Part shown: positions 26,681 through 36,103 of the stretch, in pieces | Layout: each line of letters begins with the position of its first letter | How positions within the stretch are numbered: position 1 is the first letter of the stretch | DNA from: CAYYMH01 sp964472785 | Lineage (GTDB): Bacteria; Zhuqueibacterota; Zhuqueibacteria; Thermofontimicrobiales; Thermofontimicrobiaceae | Assembly (NCBI GenBank): GCA_964472785.1 | Contig: CAYYMH010000031.1 | Coordinates: forward strand, 1 to 45,900 | DNA: 45,900 nt | Reading direction: 5' to 3' | The notes under the pieces: model-generated | Told to the model about the DNA's origin: nothing | Database searches by the model: none | The model's input: only the letters and a program-made list of their open reading frames with translations | Program-made: the position numbers and the translations under genes

Positions 26681-26770
26681 ATTCAAAAATCGACAGAACG
26701 AGTCAACTTGAAAAAAGACCTGGGTGTTATTTTGTTATTCAGAATAATTCATAAAAAATGGGGTACTGTT

Positions 26771-27676
26771 TTATTTTAATTCAAAAACATAAATCTGATC
26801 TTGATCTAAAACAAATAATCTGTCTTCAAAAGTGACCATATCCACCAGATTTTTAAATTCATTCGACGAACTTATTTTTGAGCATTGAAAAACACAATGT
26901 CCTTTTGGATCAAAGGATCGAATCATTGAGTTACCGGAGTCCACCACAAATAATAACTTACGGCGGCTGTAAAAAACACCGGTTGGTTTGTCCAATACGC
27001 CGGTACCGATCTCGGTCAGATAATTTCCGAAATAATCGAAAACCTTAATTCTGTCTGCGGCTCTATCCGATACATAAATTTTATCATCCGCACTTACAGC
27101 GATTTGAACAGGATCGATTAGCCGACCTTTTCCCTGTGCGTAATCACCAAAGCTCAGCTCTGGTTCGCCAAATGAATTAAATTTCAGGATGCGAATATTT
27201 TCACTGTCAATTAAAAATAAATCACCGTGAATGGACACCGCCACGCTTTTGGGATAAGCGAACTGCAATTGGTCATCCCAATTTTTATCAGAATAGAGTG
27301 AAGAAATATAGTTCAAATCTTTATCGTAACGTTGAATGCGGTGATTGTTATAATCCGCGACAAACACATCCAAACCGGAACTTGCGGCAATGTCGAAAGG
27401 GGTATAAAATTGCTCCTTCTCCCAACCGAAACCACCGACCGTTTTGATTAATTTGCCCTCTTTATCAAATTTGAGGATGCGATTGTTTTCCGAATCAGCC
27501 ACGTAAATCATTCCGGACAGATCCACGGAAATTCCTTTTGGCTGTTTTAGTTTCAAATCCAGACTGTCATCGATTATTTTAAATAAATAAATGGAATGAT
27601 AAACAACTTTCGTCTGGCCGAAACCAATCGAAAACAAGACCAGCAATAAAAATGTACATCGTCTTATAAGAGCCAT
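26771..27676 (-). CDS. Exported NHL-repeat beta-propeller protein
   Basis: This 301-residue protein has a signal peptide (hydrophobic 8-19, GFGQ). About six NHL blades are visible, each with the pattern G-I/V-x-V-x-x-x-G-x-x-Y/F-V-A/I-D-S/Y-x-N-x-R-I/L: GISVDLSGMIYVADSENNRI, SGLDVFVADYNNHRI, VSIHGDLFLIDSENIRI, VSADDKIYVSDRAADRI, and two weaker ones. The family forms propellers for protein, sugar or peptide binding, and some relatives are peptidyl-hydroxyglycine lyases, but no catalytic residues can be assigned here. AGGG lies before the start. It stands alone upstream of repeat-rich DNA. Confidence 0.82.
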   Translation of the reverse strand: MALIRRCTFLLLVLFSIGFGQTKVVYHSIYLFKIIDDSLDLKLKQPKGISVDLSGMIYVADSENNRILKFDKEGKLIKTVGGFGWEKEQFYTPFDIAASSGLDVFVADYNNHRIQRYDKDLNYISSLYSDKNWDDQLQFAYPKSVAVSIHGDLFLIDSENIRILKFNSFGEPELSFGDYAQGKGRLIDPVQIAVSADDKIYVSDRAADRIKVFDYFGNYLTEIGTGVLDKPTGVFYSRRKLLFVVDSGNSMIRSFDPKGHCVFQCSKISSSNEFKNLVDMVTFEDRLFVLDQDQIYVFELK

Positions 27677-28161
27677 TATTTTTCCCTTAAATGATGAGGC
27701 TAATATTTAAAAGCTATTTTTAAAAGATGAATGATCCCAAAGCAGAATCTCAGACCAAGTGGCACCTGATTTTTCAAAGTAGCTTTTCACGTTTGAAAAA
27801 AATTCAACTTAAAGATACATTTTTTCATTCAAATAAGCAACAAATTTATAAGCACCGAAATACACTCAATATTCCTTGATAAAAATCAGTTAATTATTAA
27901 TCTCGTTAATCAGAGATATGTTTCATAATTTATTGATTTGGTTTCAATTTAACAATCTTTTATTAATTTCAATCGTTGTCCAATTTTTTTTTAACACGCG
28001 TTGATCAGTGCCAATAAAAAAGTGTCCCCTTGAAAATGAAAACGAAATCCTCCATTTATTATTATTGAGCATATTTTTGTTGCAATCAATGCAATTTTTT
28101 TTTATTATTAGACTCTCATAAATGACCCTGTTTTTTATCAACAATAATAAAGGAATGGATT
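27677..28161. other. Divergent promoter region, AT-rich
   Basis: This lies between the NHL gene (-) and the mannosidase gene (+). A fragment aacacgcgttgatcagtgcc near 27993 resembles the gtgttgatcagtg repeat at 1690-1722. Otherwise only AT-rich sequence is seen. Ribosome site AAAGGA precedes the mannosidase ATG. No clear promoter was recognised. Confidence 0.4.
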
Positions 28162-31100
28162 ATGCCAAAATTCTCACAATTTAACGTTCATCAACTCGAC
28201 CTCATTCTGAAAAAAATTTACAGTCACATTTATACTGAACTTGCACCTCTCAATATTAAAGCATGGTGTTCGGATGAACCGCTTCCCTTTGATGAGCGAA
28301 GCAAAGGAAAAGAGAAAATATTCAGCATCGGCGACAAATGGGGTAATCTATTCGACTGCGCCTGGTTTCATTTCACCGGCGTTGTTCCGGAAAATACCAA
28401 AGGAAAGAAAATTGTGTTGCTGCTTGACGTCAACGGCGAGATGTGCGTTTTCGATAGCAACGGAGTGCCAGTTCGCGGGCTGACAACTGTAAATTCTGTT
28501 TTTGCCATGCCATACGGTGACACCGGAAAACGCGTATATCAAATTTTAGAAAAAGCTGACGGCGGAGAAAAAATTGATGTGTGGGCGGATGCTGGTTGTA
28601 ACGATCTGTTTGGCACCCTGCAAGGAAACGGCACCATCAAACAGGCCGCCGTTGCAATCTGCAACGATGGTGTTCGTGCTTTGTATTATGATTTTGAAGT
28701 TTTGCTGGAATTGATGAAAATTTTACCAAAAGATAAAGCCCGTTATCAAAAAATTTATACCGCGTTGAATAATGCTGCGACAGTTTTGACCCAATTTAAT
28801 AATGACAGCGTTAAAGCTGCCCGATCTATCCTTTCCAAAGAATTGAAGAAACAAAACGGTGATCCATCACTCCGAATTCATGCCGTCGGACACGCCCATC
28901 TGGACCTCGCCTGGCTCTGGCCTATTCGGGAAAGTTTACGCAAGGGCGCACGCACTTTTGCCACAGCACTTGCTCTTTTGGATAAATATCCGAATTATGT
29001 TTACGGCGCTAGTCAGGCTCAATTGTACGTTTGGATGAAAAATCATTACCCCCGATTATTTGACAAAGTTAAAACCAAAATCAAAGAAGGACGAATCGAA
29101 ATTTTAGGCGCGAGCTGGGTCGAATTTGATGCCAACATTCCTGATGGCGAGTCCATTGTCAGACAAATTCTTTACGGAACGCAATATTTCAAAAACGAGT
29201 TTGGTGTCAAAATTGACCATTTATGGCAGCCGGATGTGTTTGGGTACAATGCCGCTCTGCCCCAAATCTTAAAAAAATCGGGCATAAAATACTTTATGAC
29301 CCAAAAACTATCATGGAGTTTGATAAACCGATTTCCGCACCATTCTTTTCATTGGCAGGGGATCGATGGATCGACGGTATTAACCCACATGTTACCGGAG
29401 GAGACATATAATAGCTCTGCAACCCCAGCCTCGATTGATAAAATTGAAAAAAATTATCAGGAAAAGGATGTGTCCGACCGGGCGCTTTTGGTTTACGGCA
29501 TCGGCGATGGCGGTGGCGGACCCGGCGCCGAACATTTGGAACGATTAACCCGGATGAAAAATCTGGACGGTATCAGCCCTGTTCAACAGACGACTGCGAC
29601 TGAGTTTTTTCAACAATGGTCTGAGAATGCCCAAAAATTTCCCAAATGGGTCGGAGAGCTCTATTTGGAGCGACATCAGGGTACATTCACAACCAACGCC
29701 CGAAACAAATGGTATAATCGAAAAATTGAAATCGCTCTTAGGGAATTGGAATGGGTTAGCACGCTCAACATGATTTTTAAGAAAAAGGAATACCCTGCCA
29801 AAGAATTGAACGAAATCTGGCAGGAAGTTCTGCTTTATCAATTCCACGACATCTTGCCGGGCTCATCGATAAAACGGGTTTATGATGAATCTCTGAGTCG
29901 TTATCGGACAATATACAACAGGCTTTTGAAATTACTAAAAGATCAATATAAGACATTTGCAAATCAGCTTGGCAGTAAGAATAAATCTCCGGCTGTCGCC
30001 TTCAATTCATTATCATGGCAACGATCAGACTGGATTAAAATAAATCAAACCTGGTGCAAGGTTTTAACACCACCGATGGGATTTGCTTTCATTGATTCTT
30101 TAAAACACTCAAATCATCATGAAGAAATGCGGGCATCCTCTAACAGTTTGGAAAATGACATCCTCAAAATTCAATTTAATAAAGATGGCTCGATAAAATC
30201 CATCTTCGACAAAAAATTCAATCGGGAAATCATTACTGGTGGGTGTAAAGCCAATAGATTGGTCGTTTATCATGACGAAGGCGATGCCTGGGATATTCCG
30301 CTCGATTATGCCAGCCGTTCGCCGGAATATTTGAAATTAATTTCAGCGAAAATCGAAACCGACAGGCCCAAAGCGATTCTCAAACATACCTATCAATATA
30401 ATCACTCCCGTCTGGTACAACGCATTGTGCTAACACAGGGTAGCCGCAAAATTGAATTTCATAACCGACTTCGCTGGCGAGAAACGCAGACGATGTTACG
30501 CACAAGCTTTTCGGTGAATATTCAAGCAGAAAAAGCCAATTACGAAATTCAGTTCGGACACATCGAACGCCCCACGCATCAAAACACAACCTGGGATTTG
30601 GCAAAAGATGAGGTCCCGGCGCAAAAGTGGGCTGATATTTCTCAACGTGATTATGGTGTGGCTTTGTTGAATGATTCAAAATATGGCTACAAAATTAAAG
30701 ATAATGTAATTGATTTAAACCTGTTGAGGAGTGCTCCGTATCCCGGCGCAAAATTCGTCGACGATAGCGAGGTAAAGGAGGAACAGCCGCATCACGGATA
30801 TACCGACCAAAATGATCATTTTTTCAGCTACGCGCTTTATCCACATCCGGGTGATCACATCGAGGGCAAAGTTATCCAGGCTGCCTATGAGTTCAATGTT
30901 CCGCTTCAAGTTTATCAAATCAGAAAAAATTCAGAAAAGGATCAGTCTGTTGATTCTTTTATCAAGCTTTCCAGTGAAAAGGTTATTGTTAGTTCAGTTA
31001 AAAAAGCAGAAGACAATGATGATGTGATCCTTCGTTTGTACGAGTCAACCAACAGCAGCTTACGAACGAAAATGAAATTTGCTTTTTGTTTGAAAAAGGC

Positions 31101-31224
31101 AGAAGAAGTTAACTTGATGGAAGAGCCAATTTCTTCACTACCAATCTCTTCTGAAAAAGAATTGGAACTCAATTTCAAGCCTTTTGAGATAAAGACGATA
31201 AAAGTCACTGCCAAAAGATCGTAG
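28162..31224 (+). CDS. Alpha-mannosidase, GH38
   Basis: This 1020-residue retaining glycosidase releases alpha-linked mannose. N-terminal beta domains (1-230) are followed by the GH38 catalytic barrel: zinc ligands in GHAHLDLAWLWPIRE (about 243-256), the nucleophile Asp in LWQPDVFGYNAALPQ (near 358), a glycine-rich GIGDGGGGPGAEHLERL loop, and YQFHDILPGSSIKRVYDE with another zinc His. C-terminal beta-sandwich domains follow (NSLSWQRSDWIKI onward). There is no signal peptide, so it is cytoplasmic, matching the bacterial AMS1-like group that trims imported mannosides or glycan pieces. No sugar transporter or other glycosidase adjoins it. A repeat element begins four bases after its stop codon. 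Confidence 0.93.
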   Translation: MPKFSQFNVHQLDLILKKIYSHIYTELAPLNIKAWCSDEPLPFDERSKGKEKIFSIGDKWGNLFDCAWFHFTGVVPENTKGKKIVLLLDVNGEMCVFDSNGVPVRGLTTVNSVFAMPYGDTGKRVYQILEKADGGEKIDVWADAGCNDLFGTLQGNGTIKQAAVAICNDGVRALYYDFEVLLELMKILPKDKARYQKIYTALNNAATVLTQFNNDSVKAARSILSKELKKQNGDPSLRIHAVGHAHLDLAWLWPIRESLRKGARTFATALALLDKYPNYVYGASQAQLYVWMKNHYPRLFDKVKTKIKEGRIEILGASWVEFDANIPDGESIVRQILYGTQYFKNEFGVKIDHLWQPDVFGYNAALPQILKKSGIKYFMTQKLSWSLINRFPHHSFHWQGIDGSTVLTHMLPEETYNSSATPASIDKIEKNYQEKDVSDRALLVYGIGDGGGGPGAEHLERLTRMKNLDGISPVQQTTATEFFQQWSENAQKFPKWVGELYLERHQGTFTTNARNKWYNRKIEIALRELEWVSTLNMIFKKKEYPAKELNEIWQEVLLYQFHDILPGSSIKRVYDESLSRYRTIYNRLLKLLKDQYKTFANQLGSKNKSPAVAFNSLSWQRSDWIKINQTWCKVLTPPMGFAFIDSLKHSNHHEEMRASSNSLENDILKIQFNKDGSIKSIFDKKFNREIITGGCKANRLVVYHDEGDAWDIPLDYASRSPEYLKLISAKIETDRPKAILKHTYQYNHSRLVQRIVLTQGSRKIEFHNRLRWRETQTMLRTSFSVNIQAEKANYEIQFGHIERPTHQNTTWDLAKDEVPAQKWADISQRDYGVALLNDSKYGYKIKDNVIDLNLLRSAPYPGAKFVDDSEVKEEQPHHGYTDQNDHFFSYALYPHPGDHIEGKVIQAAYEFNVPLQVYQIRKNSEKDQSVDSFIKLSSEKVIVSSVKKAEDNDDVILRLYESTNSSLRTKMKFAFCLKKAEEVNLMEEPISSLPISSEKELELNFKPFEIKTIKVTAKRS

Positions 31225-31227
31225 GCC

Positions 31228-31358
31228 TAATTAAGGTCTGTCCGTAAATGATGATATTTGTAGTACAAGCATCTTGCTTGTAATCTGAATATTAGACTTA
31301 GCATAGATTTTTTCGCAAGCTGGAACCTTGCGTTACAATTCCGGACAGACTCTAATTA
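31228..31358. repeat. 131-bp element with terminal inverted repeats
   Basis: taattaaggtctgtccg (31228-31244) and cggacagactctaatta (31342-31358) are inverted repeats with two mismatches. Inside are two hairpins, acaagca-tct-tgcttgt and cgcaag/cttgcg. An 11-base direct repeat aggcctaatta occurs at 31223 and again at 31524, enclosing this element and the next. It encodes nothing and begins just after the mannosidase stop, so it may also shape the 3' end of that mRNA. Confidence 0.6.
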
Positions 31359-31429
31359 ATGTCTGTACGAAAACTCTTTTTTGTTACTAAAAATGATATT
31401 TTCAAATTTGTATAAACTTACCTCATTTC

Positions 31430-31505
31430 CTGTCCCTTTCTCCTAAAAGGAGAAGGGGAATTACTATTCTCCCTCTCCTCCCAGGAGAGGGCTGGGGTGA
31501 GGTCT
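31430..31505. repeat. ctctcctcccaggagag-type palindromic repeat
   Basis: Two hairpins lie in tandem: ccctttctcct pairs with aggagaagggg, and ccctctcct-ccc-aggagaggg (31471-31491) is perfect with a three-base loop. It is followed by ctggggtgaggt, the tail of a repeat family frequent in intergenic DNA of many bacteria. It is non-coding. Confidence 0.6.
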
Positions 31506-31546
31506 ATTATTGTGTTTTCAGTCAGGCCTAATTATTCCAAAAATAA

Positions 31547-31588
31547 AAAAGGCTCAATGAAGTTGTCTTACTCTTCTTTGAGCCTTTT
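31547..31588. terminator. Probable bidirectional terminator
   Basis: aaaaggctcaatgaag (31547-31562) pairs with cttctttgagcctttt (31573-31588) with one mismatch. A-rich sequence lies on the left and T-rich on the right. It sits 60 bases beyond the stop of the minus-strand ATPase gene and also faces the mannosidase gene, so it can serve both. Confidence 0.7.
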
Positions 31589-31648
31589 GCCCTTATTTGA
31601 AAATCCCATAAATGGAGGAACCAATGGTCTTGTATTTCATTTTTTGAA

Positions 31649-32179
31649 TCAACTTCTATTCTTTAAATATTTTGTCAAAACAACCTGCATGCCGCGCTTT
31701 GTTTGTTTGAAATCCAGTTTATCTGTAAATAACGACATTAAATAAATACCTCGCCCGTTTGGTTTGAGCAAATTTTCCGGTTTTAACGGATTTTGGATTT
31801 TTTCGGGATTAAATCCCTGTCCTTTGTCTTCAACAATAATGATAATTTTGTTTTCAAATATTTTTATTTCTACATTGACAGTCTTTCTGGGATCGGCTTT
31901 ATTTCCGTGGATTATTGCATTAGCTAATGCCTCCGATAGCGCTGTCGCCAATTCATTCTTTTCCCGCGCAGAACAACAACCTAACTTTTCAAGAAGTTTA
32001 TCAAATTTTTGAACCGTTTTGGTAATTTGGTCGGTCGAACTTCTGATTTTAAAGTTAATTTTTTTATCTGATTTTTTCCGGTCTGTCATGTCTTTTTCTG
32101 CAACGGACTTTTCCGATAAGCCATTCATCGTGACATTTTTCTTTAGCGGATTAGCCAAAACAAGTGCGTCCATTTTCAA
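31649..32179 (-). CDS. RsbW/SpoIIAB-type serine kinase-like ATPase (HATPase_c_2)
   Basis: This protein is up to 176 residues. The GHKL ATP-binding fold is clear: N-box ALSEALANAIIHGNKAD, G1 box VEDKGQGFNP, and G2 region LKPNGRGIYLMSLFTD. This is the layout of anti-sigma-factor kinases such as RsbW, which bind a sigma factor and phosphorylate a STAS anti-antagonist. No STAS, PP2C-type RsbU or sigma gene adjoins it, so its partners are elsewhere. The start is uncertain: the TTG at 32179 has no ribosome site, and in-frame ATGs follow at about codons 3, 17 and 31. The conserved domain starts near KINFKIRS, so a shorter protein is possible. Confidence 0.82.
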   Translation of the reverse strand: MKMDALVLANPLKKNVTMNGLSEKSVAEKDMTDRKKSDKKINFKIRSSTDQITKTVQKFDKLLEKLGCCSAREKNELATALSEALANAIIHGNKADPRKTVNVEIKIFENKIIIIVEDKGQGFNPEKIQNPLKPENLLKPNGRGIYLMSLFTDKLDFKQTKRGMQVVLTKYLKNRS

Positions 32180-32687
32180 AAAGGAATTTGAGATGTCCTA
32201 TTTTCAACAATTTCATTTTTTGCTTCTGATTCTTTTTCCAAATTTCCTCTCATTCTATACGGACAGATATTGGTTTTGATTCATTATTTAATGATAAATT
32301 TCAGATTTTTATTTCATCTTTTGAAAAACTATATTTATCCTGAATTATTCAAAAAATATTTTATGCCAGAATAATTAAACGGAAAAATGATTGATTTTTA
32401 ATGAGTTAATTATTCTACCTAAAAATCATTCTGCCAATGATCTTTAAACTAAGTTTTAAAAGCAAAATAAATTCAAATAATTATTTCAAGGTAAGTTATG
32501 CCTACTAACAATACGATTCATGAATAATTTAAGTTGTCAACAAAATTATCGAATAGATTTGAATTTCCTTTTTTATTACTTTTTCCTTGATTTTAAAGTC
32601 TGATTATTTTACCTTTACAAGAGAGAATAATTAGCTATCCTTGTTTCTCATCAAATCATTAAATATTCATAAATACGGAGGTTTGCT
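32180..32687. other. AT-rich divergent intergenic region
   Basis: About 500 bases separate the ATPase gene (-) and the tricorn-like gene (+). The sequence is very AT-rich with no repeat, RNA gene or coding frame I can support. Promoters for both genes must lie here, but none stands out. Confidence 0.5.
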
Positions 32688-35600
32688 TTGAAGAATTTCA
32701 AATTTGTCTTGCTATTTTTAGCCCTTCTTCTTTCAACATTTTCTTTGTTTGCAAATGAAGCACGTTTACTTCGTCACCCTCATGTTATGAATGACAAAGT
32801 TGTTTTTGTTTATGCCGGCGATATTTATACTGTGTCAACAAAAGGCGGCGTTGCGCGTCAGCTCACTTCTTTTGAGGGCATGGAGCTATTTCCGAAATTT
32901 TCACCGGACGGCAAGTGGATCACATTTTCCGGTGAATACGCCGGGACGCGGCAGATTTACGTGATTCCATCTGAAGGCGGGAAACCGAAACAACTGACAT
33001 TTTATCCGGATGTCGGTAATATGCCGCCACGTGGTGGCTGGGATAACACACCAATTGACTGGACGCCGGACGGCAAAAAAATTCTGTTTCGCTCTAATCG
33101 CACCCCCTACGGTCAGCGGGTGAGCAAATATTTTCTGGTTGATCCGTTTAATGAAGGAATGGAGCAGCCACTGCAAATTCCAGAGGGCGGTCCGGCAACG
33201 CTGTCTCCAAATGGTGAAAAATTGAGCTATTGTATTAAATCGCGTGAGTACCGTACCTGGAAACGCTACAAAGCGGGTCGGGCGCAGGATATTTGGATTT
33301 ACGATTTAATGAATGACACGATTGAACGCATCACTGAATATGCCGGTACAGACAACTTTCCCATGTGGGTGAATGACAAAATTTATTTCACTTCGGACCG
33401 GGATTCGGTTGATTCGGATGAGCCCAGAACGTTGAATATTTTTTGTTATGACCTGAATAACAAATCGTTATCTAAAACCACTCATTTTAAAGAATTTGAT
33501 TGCCTTTTTCCCAGCCGGGGTGGAAATCAAATTGTTTTTGAAAATGGCGGTTACTTGTATCTGCTAAATACGGACACGGATCAATATCAAAAGCTGACCA
33601 TTTTCATCAACAATGACAAACCAAATACGCGCCCCTATTATAAAAACGTGTCCAAATTTGTGGAAAGTTTTTATGTTTCTCCGTCCGGGAAAAGAGCGCT
33701 TTTTGCAGCTCGCGGTGATCTTTTTACCGTACCTGCAGAACACGGTGACATCGTTAATATCACACAGACCCCATCGGTTCGGGAAATATCCGTGGATTGG
33801 TCTCCGGACGGCAAGTACATTTCCTACCTTTCAGAAAAAACCGGCGATTACGAACTTTACATTCAGGAATACAACACGGACAAGCCACCCATTCATTTGA
33901 CGAAAAACAGTGATTCATGGATCACCGGATACATTTGGTCTTCGGACAGCAAAATGGTTTTGTACAGTGACAAGAAGAACCGGCTTGCCATGCTCAACGT
34001 CGCTGATAAGAATTCAAAAATTATTGACTCCGGATATTATTCTTCAATTTCCGGCTATCGCTGGTCGCCGGACAATCAGTGGATCGTTTATAACAAAGAC
34101 GCTGAAAATCATTTGAGTGCGCTATGGCTCTATTCTTTGGAAAGGGATAAAAAATACAAAATCACCACCGATCGGACAGACGATTTCAGGGCGGTATTCA
34201 GTGCCGACGGAAAGACGATTTCGTTTGTATCGAGAAGGGATTATGACTGGCGAAACCGGAATTTTGATGCCAAGCTATATGTCGGAACGTTGCAGAAAGG
34301 TATGGAATCTCCGTTTGCTCCGCGCAGCGACGATGAAGTTCCGGATAAAAATAATAAGGAAGAAAAAAAGGAAAGCGACAAATCAAAAGATAAAAAGGAA
34401 GAAAAACTGGTCATCGATGTAGAGGGATTTCATCAGCGCGTCGTTGCCTATCCTTTGAAAACTGGTCGCTACGGCAACCTGACTCCTGTTGACGGCGGAC
34501 TGCTTTACACGCGCGATGGTAATCTGTACAAATTTGATATGAAAGACCGGAAAGAATCAACGATTATGGAGTCCATTTCTTCTTACTTTTTAGCAGCGGA
34601 TGGGAAAAAGTTTATTTACAGAAAAGGAAACGATTATGGTATCGCTGATGTGAAACCAAATCAAAAAGCCGGAGAAGGAAAATTAGATCTTTCGAACATG
34701 GAAATGAAAATCATTCCGTCCATTGAATGGAAACAAATCTATACCGACGCCTGGCGTATTATGCGGGATTGGTTTTACGATCCGGGCATGCACGGCGTGG
34801 ATTGGAAGCAGATGCTTGACAAATATCAAGTGCTTGTGCCGCACATTGCGCACCGTGCTGATTTGGATTATTTGTTAGGCGAATTAATTGGTGAATTAAA
34901 TGCGGGACATACCTACGTCTTTTCCGGAGATATGGAACAGGTGGAGCGAATTCCGGTAGGTGTGCTTGGCTGCAACTTAACGCCCAGCGGCGATTTTTAT
35001 AAAATTGATAAAATCTTTTCTGGTGCAAATTGGGATGAATCCAAACGATCCCCCCTGACAGCCCCCGGAATTGATGTCAAAGCCGGAGAATATCTGATCG
35101 GTATCAATGGTGAAATCGTGAAAACGGACGAACATCCTTACCGGTTATTGGAAAATAAAGCAGGCAAACAAGTGGAGTTATTAATCAATGACAAGCCCTC
35201 CGAAAAGGGCGCACGCAAGGTTACAGTCGTTCCTGAAGCCTCGGATCTTGATCTTCGTCATCTCGAATGGATTGAACGAAACCGCGCTATTGTAGATAGT
35301 CTTTCCAATGGAAGAATCGGTTACATTTATGTTCCGAATACGTCCTTTGCTGGTTTCAGAGAATTTTATAAAGGGTGGTACGAACAATTTACAAAAGACG
35401 GACTGATCATCGACGAGCGGTATAACGGCGGCGGTTCAATTCCCAGTCCGATGATTTTTGACATGGCGCGTCCCTTACTTCAGTATTGGGCACGGCGTAA
35501 TTTACCGTTATTTCCAACGCCATTCCCGGTTCATCAGGGAACGAAAATTATGCTCATCAACGGCAGGTCTTCCTCTGGCGGAGATGCATTCCCGGATTAT

Positions 35601-35912
35601 TTCCGCACGATGAAATTAGGCCCGCTAATGGGACAGACCACCTGGGGAGGATTAATCGGTTATGGCTACAGTCCGAGTTTTGTCGATGGCGGGCGATTAG
35701 CAGTTCCGTCATCTGCCTATGTCAATGTAGAAGGTGAATGGGATGTGGAGTATTATGGCGTGGAACCGGATATTCCGGTATTCGACGATCCCACTTTGAT
35801 TCAGACTGGCAAAGAACCCATGCTGGAAGAAGCGGTCAAATACATTTTGAAGAAATTGGAAGAAAATCCGCCTGAAAAAATGACAAAGCCTGAAGGCCCG
35901 GAACGGAGTTGA
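32688..35912 (+). CDS. Tricorn-like S41 serine protease with N-terminal propellers, exported
   Basis: This 1074-residue protein has a signal peptide (1-22, SLFANEA). A TolB/WD40-like propeller follows, with repeated FSPDGKWI, WTPDGKKI, WSPDGKYI and WSPDNQWI blades (30-530). Then come a Lys/Glu-rich linker, a tricorn C1-type helical region (MRDWFYDPGMHGVDWKQM), a PDZ-like segment, and the S41 protease core with LIDERYNGGGSIP and the nucleophile in GRSSSGGDAFP (Ser near 961). Relatives degrade peptides in the periplasm. The start is TTG 32688, supported by GGAGG six bases upstream. A terminator follows at 35934. Confidence 0.92.
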   Translation: MKNFKFVLLFLALLLSTFSLFANEARLLRHPHVMNDKVVFVYAGDIYTVSTKGGVARQLTSFEGMELFPKFSPDGKWITFSGEYAGTRQIYVIPSEGGKPKQLTFYPDVGNMPPRGGWDNTPIDWTPDGKKILFRSNRTPYGQRVSKYFLVDPFNEGMEQPLQIPEGGPATLSPNGEKLSYCIKSREYRTWKRYKAGRAQDIWIYDLMNDTIERITEYAGTDNFPMWVNDKIYFTSDRDSVDSDEPRTLNIFCYDLNNKSLSKTTHFKEFDCLFPSRGGNQIVFENGGYLYLLNTDTDQYQKLTIFINNDKPNTRPYYKNVSKFVESFYVSPSGKRALFAARGDLFTVPAEHGDIVNITQTPSVREISVDWSPDGKYISYLSEKTGDYELYIQEYNTDKPPIHLTKNSDSWITGYIWSSDSKMVLYSDKKNRLAMLNVADKNSKIIDSGYYSSISGYRWSPDNQWIVYNKDAENHLSALWLYSLERDKKYKITTDRTDDFRAVFSADGKTISFVSRRDYDWRNRNFDAKLYVGTLQKGMESPFAPRSDDEVPDKNNKEEKKESDKSKDKKEEKLVIDVEGFHQRVVAYPLKTGRYGNLTPVDGGLLYTRDGNLYKFDMKDRKESTIMESISSYFLAADGKKFIYRKGNDYGIADVKPNQKAGEGKLDLSNMEMKIIPSIEWKQIYTDAWRIMRDWFYDPGMHGVDWKQMLDKYQVLVPHIAHRADLDYLLGELIGELNAGHTYVFSGDMEQVERIPVGVLGCNLTPSGDFYKIDKIFSGANWDESKRSPLTAPGIDVKAGEYLIGINGEIVKTDEHPYRLLENKAGKQVELLINDKPSEKGARKVTVVPEASDLDLRHLEWIERNRAIVDSLSNGRIGYIYVPNTSFAGFREFYKGWYEQFTKDGLIIDERYNGGGSIPSPMIFDMARPLLQYWARRNLPLFPTPFPVHQGTKIMLINGRSSSGGDAFPDYFRTMKLGPLMGQTTWGGLIGYGYSPSFVDGGRLAVPSSAYVNVEGEWDVEYYGVEPDIPVFDDPTLIQTGKEPMLEEAVKYILKKLEENPPEKMTKPEGPERS

Positions 35913-35933
35913 TTGAACTAATGTTGAAGAATT

Positions 35934-35968
35934 AAAGCCCTTTCTCAAAAGAAAGGGCTTTGATTTTT
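35934..35968. terminator. Rho-independent terminator of the tricorn-like gene
   Basis: aaagccctttct-caaa-agaaagggcttt (35934-35961) is a perfect 12-bp stem followed by gattttt, 21 bases after the stop codon. The same stem sequence recurs at 37658-37686 on the far side of the AbiE pair. Confidence 0.88.
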
Positions 35969-36103
35969 CTAACAACTTACTGCAAACTTGGTTAAAGCTG
36001 ATAATCATGGAAAACAAAAATTTATTTCATTCTTTGAGAATTAGATAACAAAAAGACTCGCTTTTATATAACCTATTAAAAATCAAGAAAATAAAATATT
36101 TAG

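Larger units (their letters stand above)
26178..26770. other. Repeat-rich intergenic region
   Basis: No gene is seen. It holds two ccaagacacgaag-type tracts in opposite orientation (26207-26255 and 26632-26680), a perfect hairpin (26315-26347) and a short palindrome (26451-26470). It separates the NHL-protein gene (ends 26771) from the giant barrel gene, both on the minus strand. Confidence 0.55.

Noticed and set aside
31228..31505. CRISPR array or tandem repeat array
   Set aside because: The hairpins differ in sequence and there is no regular repeat-spacer pattern. The same holds for the spacers at 4.4-4.8 kb and 26.2-26.7 kb.
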